From assembly GCA_004194705.1 (NCBI GenBank), contig SADC01001281.1, positions 1-64,000 of the forward strand: a DNA stretch of 64,000 nucleotides, read 5' to 3'. The notes under the pieces were generated by a model. It was not told the DNA's origin and made no database searches. It saw only the letters and a list, made by a program, of their open reading frames with translations. Below, piece after piece: positions 59,601 through 64,000 of this stretch. Position numbers and translations under genes: made by a program. Position 1 is the first letter of the stretch. Each line of letters begins with the position of its first letter. Source of the stretch: Ditylenchus dipsaci. Its lineage: Eukaryota; Nematoda; Chromadorea; Rhabditida; Anguinidae.

Positions 59601-61556
59601 TTCTTTTTGTTGTTTTTTTATGTCGAATAAGATTTTCATCCATATGAAATCGATCAAATCAAAACGGTTTTAAAGCAACAACGTTGCAAAAAAAATCGAA
59701 AACCAAAACACTAAAAACACAACGGGGGACCGTTACGAAATTCCGCGAACTTTCCTAACAACCTAATATTTAGATTTGCAGCTTTTTCTATTTAGAAATT
59801 TAGTTGATCACACTTTTAGAACTATTGATATCAAAGTAGAAAATCATAAGGCAGCTGGAGACAGCAATACGCAGGATTCAGCCTGCAGTTCTCAGAGAAA
59901 TATCTCGCCAACTCCGAAAGTGGGAAAAGAATCAGGCAGGACCTAAAAGCCTTTTAGGCTCAGCAAAATTCGAATTAAAACTGTGCAGCAGGCGAAATTT
60001 TTTAAAAATTCGAATGTTTTCTTACATTTTCGGCGCCTATTCGAAAAAAAAAAGTACAAAAAAGTACATTTCTCCAAAAAAAGTACAAATCTTTTTAAAA
60101 AGTACATATATCATCCCTGTGTTTAAAGGACCATAGCCGTCCCCGACAACGAGAATTTCAAATGTTTGAATCCGCGCGGGACAGTTCTTTCTCGTCTCGC
60201 ACTCACGGGCTTTCAAAACATGCAGTTGAGTCAATTGTATTGGATTTGGTGGTGTAGTGGTAAAACTCTTGCTTGTGACCAAAAAGGGACTCGAGTTCGA
60301 TTCCCGCCGGTGGCGTCTTTGATTTATTTTTATTTTTTTTGCCGGAAAGGGAACTCCTAGACTAAAAAAACGCGAGGAATTCGAAAATTTTATTTCTAGA
60401 ACACACTTCTCATTGTTTTAACATCGATTGGTGATAAAAATACCGAATTTTGCAGCCACTTTCTCAAGGATTTAAGCAAACTTAATTGAGTATGAAAACA
60501 TCAAAAACTAGTATTTATCGACATAGTTTTGGTACCAAATGTAGCCTTGAAACTCCTCTTTCAGATAGACGTAGGAAATAAAAAAAGTGACGTAGGAGAA
60601 AAACGATATACCTGGTTGAAGTGGACATGACCCTGAAAATAACCCCCCCCCCTCAAATAACCCCCCTGAAGTAACCGGGTTATTTCAGGGGGTTATTTGG
60701 GGTATGTTTTCCAGGGTATTTTTTGTCTTGAAGGGAAGTCATGTTTTTTGATAGCTTTCGTCCCCAAGCAACCAAACCAGCAACCAAATCCAGGAGCAAG
60801 CAAATCCATTTTGTGAGTCAATTTCTGTTTAAAGATTTTAGGAATTCGATCCCAGAAAAAGTTATGGCCTTTCAAAGTGTCAGAAATTCTTGAGACATTC
60901 TGTACTTTTTCAAGCTGCAAAACTACCGTGTTTTCTTTAATTATGACCCCCCCCCTCTGCTGTTCAAAATCGTGTTCTTGGCATTGAATTTTCGACCCAC
61001 TTTTTGAATGTTTCTCTTGAGCATATTACTCCTCATTTTGTAGCCAGTGAGATGAGCTACAAAATTGGGGTAACTTACCTGAGAAAAGTATTCAAAAAGT
61101 CAGTAAAAAAACATTTCCACAAACACGTTTTTTTAATTTAGAGGCGGAGGGTGGGGTCTATAATTATAGAAAATACGGTAGTTTGAGCTGATTTTTTTTC
61201 CACCTAAACTTTTAAAAAACATTCCTGCGTGTCGTTTCTTGCAGTAACACCCCAGAACGCGACCAAATTTCATTTTCAGAACCTAATAGCTCTGTCTTCT
61301 GAGCGAGGTACAGCATCCGCGGATGACCTACTACCCGTGCTCGTGTTCGTCTTATTGCAAGCAAATCCACCCAACCTTCTGTCCACCATTCAGTAAACAT
61401 TCAGCCATTTTTCTGCAAAAAATCCATTTTCTGAAATTCAGGTATATTGGCGACTTTTACTCAGCTCGAATGCAAGGACAAGTGGCTTACTGGTGGACTC
61501 AGTTTGCTGCCTCTGTGGAATTTCTCAAACAATTGTTGAATAGAGTTTTACTATGA
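38602..61556 (+). CDS. GAPVD1: GAPVD1/RME-6: RasGAP-like and VPS9 domain Rab5 regulator
   Basis: Thirty exons: 38602-38760, 44557-44716, 44763-44815, 44866-44941, 45746-45882, 45929-46031, 46083-46205, 46974-47077, 47127-47195, 47242-47385, 47631-47730, 47778-47827, 48015-48243, 48296-48477, 49432-49856, 50048-50109, 51270-51353, 51405-51477, 51756-51983, 52019-52095, 54917-55219, 55276-55353, 55395-55431, 58077-58190, 58315-58431, 58481-58554, 58601-58673, 58727-58843, 61280-61392, 61442-61556. The product is about 1,260 residues (human protein about 1,480). The family exchanges nucleotide on Rab5 through VPS9 and carries a RasGAP-like domain, acting at clathrin-coated pits and early endosomes. 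Similarity to animal GAPVD1 is colinear from first to last exon. All splice phases agree except exon 19. Exon 23 is the least certain. Introns 1, 14, 20, 24 and 28 are large and transposon-filled. Confidence 0.95.
39178..40339. mobile_element. TACCGTA-family element in GAPVD1 intron 1
   Basis: Ends TACCGTATAACCTCTATTAA and complement. The left flank also holds a strong hairpin (39235-39350, arms CGAAACGGACGACCACTCAT and complement). Most of the interior is a nested TTAA element (39406-40319). Confidence 0.7.
39406..40319. mobile_element. TTAA-flanked element, nested, non-coding
   Basis: Ends CCCTCTTTTGCCGG and CCGGCAAAAGAGGG, TTAA on both sides (39402-39405, 40320-40323). The interior repeats a self-complementary GGTTGGCCA(T/A)A(T/A)TTTGGCCAG motif three times (39418, 39757, 40180). 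No transposase was found. TTAA duplication suggests a piggyBac-like non-autonomous element. Confidence 0.8.
40465..40600. repeat. Hairpin MITE
   Basis: Arms GGACAGTTCAAATTGAGACA and complement, with AATCATCGGTCTTATTCGG inside, pair almost perfectly around a centre near 40530. It lies in GAPVD1 intron 1. Confidence 0.7.
41140..41668 (-). pseudogene. Captured membrane-protein fragment, left arm copy
   Basis: Inverted copy of 42151-42679; the last 79 residues (WSGFPQLKAWLNSNATLVG onward) are identical. It has the same internal stop plus an extra base in a T-run near 41612, which shifts the N-terminal part. Identity of the arms implies recent duplication or gene conversion. Confidence 0.6.
42151..42679 (+). 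pseudogene. Captured membrane-protein fragment, right arm copy
   Basis: After a 3' splice-like TTTTCAG at about 42155, an open frame shows KGRLSRFDLNELSKDGNF, a Gly/Arg-rich patch (RRAGRGGGRGNNGG), an in-frame TGA at 42317-42319, then 120 more residues to a stop at 42679. The latter part has two hydrophobic stretches (ISGGVSSVGTGIASWAVWSG and GGMIIHMALLIALWMC) and a basic tail (RNRMRHAAKKRAALKQRNIN). It is unrelated to hAT transposases. The family is not recognised; a viral or host membrane protein are both possible. The mirror copy is at about 41140-41668 on the minus strand. Confidence 0.6.
43230..44298. mobile_element. hAT-type element, GGTTCGGGTACCCG phrase
   Basis: Ends TAGGGTTGTCGGTTCGGGTA and TACCCGACAACCCTA, flanked by GTCTTATA (43222-43229) and GTCTCATA (44299-44306), an 8-bp duplication with one mismatch. 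Both ends repeat TTCGGGTACCCGAAA-like phrases. 43780-44005 inside is a second phrase patch (ACGAGTACGAG/CTCGTACT). There is no coding capacity. It lies in GAPVD1 intron 1, 258 bp before exon 2. Confidence 0.88.
45413..45497. repeat. Hairpin repeat, CATCTCTAACTCTCAAG family
   Basis: Imperfect hairpin CACATCTCTAACTCTCAAGC … CTTGGAGTTAAGATGCGCAC. A close copy is at 62020-62110. Both follow the same leader CGGAATCA(A/T)GTCTAAGGTAA. Confidence 0.6.
46235..46480. repeat. Dispersed repeat shared with 56285-56480
   Basis: Both carry CCAATCCATTGCAATGTGGAGTGTGCTGGTC-like sequence in matching or inverse orientation, plus GGCTTAGAGAAAAAT at the other end. It is probably part of the SINE-containing composite seen at 56040-56640. 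Confidence 0.5.
48480..49431. mobile_element. GAPVD1 intron 14 with a TACCGTA-family MITE
   Basis: The MITE is at 48992-49146: ends TACCGTATTCTCTCTAATAG and complement, with a GAGCGGCATGCCGCTC palindrome near the right end. The rest of the intron shows nothing I can name. Confidence 0.7.
50239..50682. mobile_element. Phrase-repeat TIR element, TTGCGGACGAA
   Basis: Ends AGGGTTGGCCAGACTTGCGG and complement with two mismatches. Both arms are arrays of a TTGCGGACGAA(T/A) phrase, 50250-50400 direct and 50510-50675 inverted. The flanks AAAAATAG/GAAAATGG could be a diverged 8-bp duplication. It is non-coding and lies in GAPVD1 intron 16. Confidence 0.8.
50800..51180. repeat. CCGGTTTTT phrase patch in GAPVD1 intron 16
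   Basis: GGCCGGTTAAAAAACCGG, GAGCCGGTTTTCGGTTCCGG and a later GGAGCCGGTTCATCC suggest a decayed phrase-repeat element. Ends were not resolved. Confidence 0.4.
52230..54447 (+). mobile_element. Near-complete hAT transposon in GAPVD1 intron 20
   Basis: Ends TAGGGATAGGATTTTTATG and its complement are flanked by a perfect 8-bp duplication TTAATCAG (52222-52229, 54448-54455). Between TIR and gene, both ends carry repeated GTGCATATTTT phrases (52250-52420 and 54315-54430), the same architecture as the non-autonomous elements here. It encodes an eight-exon transposase on the + strand, the same orientation as GAPVD1. Confidence 0.95.
52486..54275 (+). pseudogene. hAT transposase, eight exons, one frame conflict
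   Basis: Exons 52486-52608, 52665-52948, 52993-53197, 53240-53313, 53374-53499, 53548-53694, 53737-54024, 54069-54275. The N-terminal zinc finger has CQACQKQ…QHNKGEKHAAN ligands, close in style to CGGBP1-like hAT proteins. Catalytic-region landmarks: VWASVDETTDSQGRHATNLL (first Asp), LLLLVTDGVAYMLKAGE (second Asp), MIHVTCVCHGLNRVCEFVR, VLTRWGTWLEAANYY. The C-terminal dimerisation block is CDVERSFSVYKTILADNRNR, with the conserved RSFS. One A is apparently missing in an A-run near 52896, breaking exon 2; otherwise the gene looks intact. It catalyses cut-and-paste transposition with 8-bp duplications. Confidence 0.92.
54473..54600. repeat. Single end of a phrase-repeat element
   Basis: It starts TAGGGTTGTCGAGCCGAGGG and repeats GGCTCGAAGCTCGA phrases, like the left end of 43230. 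No right end was found. It is immediately downstream of the hAT target duplication. Confidence 0.45.
56060..56605. repeat. Two tRNA-derived SINE copies in inverted orientation
   Basis: 56067-56150 (+) has GGTGGCGCAGTGGGTGAGCA and GGTTCGATCCC. 56515-56600 (-) has the same boxes reversed (GGGATTAAACTTGCG, CACTGCACCACC). Between them TTGGCTTGTTTAACCAAT faces TTGGTAAACAAGCCAAA, making a larger hairpin. Function as pol III units is unproven. Confidence 0.65.
56815..58025. mobile_element. Palindromic element with nested GATAAGT foldback
   Basis: Outer arms: TTATTCTTTTACCCCGCCAAA … GGCGGGGTGAAAGAATAATT, with CTCGGTGTT/AACACCGAG further in. Inserted inside, about 57095-57905, is a foldback with ends TATTTCAGCTAAC/GTTAGCTGAAATA and arms of GATAAGT(T)GATAAGTGA phrases. 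The outer family recurs at 63120-63960, also carrying a nested insertion after CATGTAGCCCT/AAAATGTAGCCCT. Confidence 0.75.
58872..59002. repeat. Hairpin MITE
   Basis: Arms AACATAAAACTTGCTGTCAA and TTGACAGCAAGTTTTCATGT are near-perfect complements about 130 bp apart. The same CCGCTC(G/A)AGA end sequence also appears near 43140-43165. Confidence 0.65.
59002..60119. mobile_element. hAT-type element, AAAAAAGTACA phrase, with nested mariner-like MITE
   Basis: Ends CAGGGATGATAT and ATATCATCCCTG, flanked by a perfect 8-bp duplication TGTTTAAA (58994-59001, 60120-60127). Both ends repeat an AAAAAAGTACAT phrase. Nested at about 59502-59766 is a MITE whose ends TTAGGTTGTTCGGAAAGTTC and complement are flanked by TA and look mariner-like. 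There is no transposase. It lies in GAPVD1 intron 28. Confidence 0.88.
60235..60320 (+). tRNA. tRNA-like sequence, probable pseudogene
   Basis: TGGTGTAGTGGTAAAACTC fits an A-box and GAGTTCGATTCCC a B-box at tRNA spacing. A loop TTGTGAC would read GTG (His). The T-arm and acceptor stems pair poorly, so I regard it as a tRNA-derived repeat or pseudogene. It is in GAPVD1 intron 28. Confidence 0.35.
60640..61180. mobile_element. Poly-C hairpin and TACCGTA-family MITE
   Basis: 60640-60710 is a hairpin of AATAACCCCCC/GGGGGGTTATT type. 60924-61180 has the family ends TACCGTGTTTTCTTTAATTA and complement, with a C-run near its left end. Inside is a CTCATTTTGTAGC palindrome (61025-61085). Confidence 0.6.
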
Positions 61557-61722
61557 CAATCTTTTGGTGTATTTATTTGTGTTTAGCTTTGATAGATGTG
61601 AAATTCGAGACTTTCATATGCTTTCATGATAATTTTAATTGCCTTCGGTGTGAACTTTCCACTGTCATTCTAGCTAGAAGATATAACTTAAATTCTTTGT
61701 AGTGAATATCTAATAAATTTCT

Positions 61723-62683
61723 GACGCTACTGTAATATACCCCCCCCCCGCCGCCAAAATCGAACCTACTGTCATATACCCCCCCCAAAAACCGACTTTT
61801 TTGGGAGTGTCTAAAACCATTTTTATGCAATAATTTTGCCATAAAGGGACCAGAAAAGCAGTTTAAAAGGGATTATGGGCTGTATTGGGAGGGGAAGGGA
61901 ATAATACAGGGCCACTTTTTTTTAGCTGCTTTACCATGTTTTTCAACTCGGGCCGTGGCAAAAATAGACTCTATATGCATTTTATGATCAAGTGTACTTC
62001 TCGGAATCATGTCTAAGGTAAGTGTGTGCGCGCATCTCTAACTCTCAAGCTCCCTGCGCCGCCTTCGGGGGCGCAGGGGCTTGGAGTTGAGATGCGCACA
62101 CCCACATACCTTAGACACAAATCACTCGAAAGCGACTCTGGATGCATGAAAAACATGCATACCAGAGTTATTTATGCGGTAGGCCCCAGTACTCAAAACT
62201 ATCTTCAACATCTTTATTTTTTCGCCGAAGAGCATTTCCCCTAGTTCTACAAGGCCGGGCCAGAGGCCCAGCATCCAAAATCAGCCTAGCACTCAAAAAG
62301 TGCTGACCCATGAGTAAACCCGCAAGGTCCACCGCGCTGATCGGCTTGGTCCATGAAAAGTACTTATACTTATGCCTGCACCACAAGTTCCTGGGTTTGA
62401 AAGCACCCTTAGACGCTCAGAGAATTATTACTCTAAGGATCCCAACCATCTCGAGAAGTGGCCCCTGTATTATTCCTTCCCCTCCCAATACAGCCCGCAA
62501 TCCCATTTAAATTGCTTTTCTGGTCCTTTTATGGCGAAATTATTGTGTAAAAATGGTTTTTTACCATCCCTAAAAAAGTCGGTTTTTGGGGGGGGGGGTA
62601 TATGACAGTAGGTCGATTTTTGGGGGGGGGGGCTTATATGACAGTAGGTCGATTTTGGGGGGGGGGTATATTACAGTAGCGCC
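61723..62683. mobile_element. TIR element with 8-bp duplication and poly-C/G arms, just 3' of GAPVD1
   Basis: Ends GACGCTACTGTAATATACCC and complement (GGTATATTACAGTAGCGCC), flanked by AAATTTCT (61715-61722, 62684-62691). The arms repeat CTACTGTCATATACCCCCCC with long homopolymeric C (left) or G (right). Arms continue to 61918 and from about 62455 (GGGAGGGGAAGG and complement). A central insert of ~540 bp holds the hairpin repeat at 62020-62110 and a short open frame. Confidence 0.88.
62168..62430 (-). pseudogene. Short protein-like open frame inside the TIR element
   Basis: A minus-strand frame includes FSWTKPISAVDLAGLLMGQ and ARLILDAGPLARPCRTRG and stops at 62168. It reads like a piece of a real protein, possibly captured, but no family is recognised and the start is not defined. 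Confidence 0.3.
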
Positions 62684-62691
62684 AAATTTCT

Positions 62692-63118
62692 TTTTTTGAG
62701 TCTTTCGTAATTTGCCAATTATGAGTGAGAAAACTTCAAATTCATCAAAATAAATCACACAATTGCTATATGATTTAAACTAGGATGAAATGATTAACTA
62801 GTGTATTTTCGTTGTCAACCAGAAAAATGTTGGAATCACACGTTATATATCATATTGTTTAGGGATATCGACCCTAAAACCGTGACATCGAGTTGCTATA
62901 GCGACCGGGTTGGGGCATCTATATGCTCTTTGGAGCTTAGGGCCACGAATCACGGTTCGAAAGTTTAATTAATTCGCGGCCCAGAAAACGAGGTGAACTC
63001 CTTCTCTAGATTTTTAGAACTATACCCAATTGAGCATGAATCAATTCAAATTGATAAACTACAGAGAAAGTGAAAAATGTGCTAAATCGCGCTAAAACTA
63101 AATTTTCGAAATTTATAA
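62692..63118. other. Gene-free stretch
   Basis: AT-rich sequence between two elements. I see no genes, repeats or element ends. Confidence 0.3.
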
Positions 63119-63964
63119 AAGGCTCAAATTGTTTTACCCCGTCAAATTATTCTTTTACCTTGCCAAATCGCAAAAATGTGTTTTTATCTCCAAAAGTTTT
63201 TTAATTTTTTTCATCATTTTACATCAAAATGTGGGCAGCCGACGATTGCGCAAAATCAAATTGCGCAAATTCACATTGCGCAATGTTCAAATTGCGCAAA
63301 TGCAAATTGCGCAAACGCAAATTGCGCAAATTTAAATTGCGCCAAAATCAAATTGCGCAAATGTAAATTGCGCTAAAATCAGCTTACCACATTTCTTCTT
63401 AAAAACCACCATCTCGGATTTTTACAGAAAACAAAACGCAAATGAAAATAGCATCACGGTTTTGATTGAGAATTTATGGTCTAACAATATTTCTAGGAAT
63501 GTTAAGCCTTATCAAGAATTTGGCGCAATTTGAATTTGCGCAATCTGCATTTGCGCAATTTGATTTTGGCGCAATTCGCATTTGCGCAGTTTGCATTTGC
63601 GCAATTTGAACATTGCGCAATGTGAATTTGCGCAATTTGATTTTGCGCAATCGTCGGCTGCCCCAAAATGTAGCCCTGGATCTCGGCTTCTAACAAGCTA
63701 TCGACTGAATTTCTGAGATTTCAAAAAGTTGGAGAAAAAAGTCTTCGTATGGAGCAAATTTTTCAAAAAATTTGGTCCATACGAAGACTTTTTTGTTCAA
63801 CTTTTGAAATCTCAGATATTCAGTCGATAGCTTGTTAGAAAGCCGAGATCCAAGGCTACATTTTGATGTAAAAACTTTAAAAAAATTCGAGAAAAAAAGT
63901 TAAAAGATACCCAAGAGATAATATTTTTACAATTTGACGGGGTAAAAGAATAATGGCTCAAATT
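63118..63964. mobile_element. Palindromic element, TTCTTTTACC ends, host of a nested MITE
   Basis: Left arm GGCTCAAATTGTTTTACCCC … and right arm …GGGGTAAAAGAATAATGGC, with ACATCAAAATGT/ACATTTTGATGT near the middle. Same family as 56815-58025. It is split by the 63233-63663 MITE. Confidence 0.75.
63233..63663. mobile_element. MITE, ATTGCGCAAA phrase, 8-bp duplication
   Basis: Ends GGGCAGCCGACGATTGCGCA and complement, flanked by a perfect CAAAATGT (63225-63232, 63664-63671). The arms are arrays of an AAATTGCGCAA phrase in opposite orientation, almost perfectly complementary over the outer ~90 bp. There is no coding capacity. Confidence 0.9.
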
Positions 63965-64000
63965 GAAAACACCCTCAGAATATGTAAATACCCCCTCAAA

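Larger units (their letters stand above)
54917..61556 (+). other. GAPVD1: GAPVD1 exons 21-30: helical bundle and VPS9 domain
   Basis: Matches: FLKILLAESINSRERTFSAQ, VRKLLRTLKNEHRKRTSYL, VRFFLENKDLFLRQFIQDFQ, ERSLMAHVYNFALFPNGEAD, WPSAQAEIAIINAYKSPCDK, DDLLPVLVFVLLQANPPNLL, and YIGDFYSARMQGQVAYWW. The conserved VPS9 Asp in SADDLLPVLVFVL and the Tyr in QYIGDFYS, both required for Rab5 exchange in the family, are present, so the exchange domain looks intact. The stop TGA is at 61554-61556. An AATAAA-like signal lies near 61713, exactly where a TIR element has inserted. Confidence 0.92.

Noticed and set aside
63240..63660. Open frames rich in Asn-Cys-Ala from the ATTGCGCAAA array
   Set aside because: They are translations of a palindromic phrase repeat; opposite-strand frames give the same peptide and there is a precise MITE boundary.

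Overview
The window is eukaryotic, animal DNA: AT-rich, GT-AG introns mostly 45-60 nt long, one large intron-rich conserved gene, and a very high load of DNA transposons. The chemoreceptor-like fragment, the short introns and the T-rich 3' splice site placed directly before an ATG fit a small-genome ecdysozoan such as a nematode or tardigrade. The species cannot be fixed from sequence alone. No bacterial or organellar genes were seen.

The clear host gene is an orthologue of GAPVD1 (RME-6/RAP6), a RasGAP-like plus VPS9-domain regulator of Rab5 and endocytosis. It occupies 38602-61556 on the + strand. I could assign 30 coding exons, and their splice phases agree everywhere except exon 19 (51756-51983), which carries a one-base frame conflict. 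The large introns are filled with transposons, including a near-complete hAT element. Lesser host-like loci are a split GPCR C-terminus (9219-9713), two small cysteine-rich secreted protein genes on the minus strand (19874-20184, 21287-21594), a secreted coiled-coil protein gene (31133-32427), and unassigned gene fragments at 3028-4374 and 5836-6215. All of these except the GPCR carry probable frameshifts.

Layout: 1-9200 is repeats with gene fragments. 9982 to about 18480 is a broken Ty3/gypsy-type retrotransposon on the minus strand (integrase cut short, RNase H, RT, protease, gag-like), with a Merlin element nested at 13042-14425. 18500-31100 is MITEs, foldback elements and the cysteine-rich genes. 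35042-37313 is a second Merlin, split by a foldback insertion. 38602-61556 is GAPVD1. 61723-64000 is nested terminal-inverted-repeat elements.

The main theme is mobile DNA. At least ten elements are bounded by 8-bp target duplications I could read directly, as expected of the hAT superfamily. Most are non-autonomous and are built from a family-specific short phrase repeated inward from both ends. The hAT that still encodes a transposase (52230-54447) has the same architecture. Two foldback elements carry what look like 3'-terminal exons of other genes. Separately, the gypsy element shows a strong one-strand excess of CCAG on its coding strand (CTGG on the + strand). The excess spans all three codon phases and disappears inside the nested Merlin.
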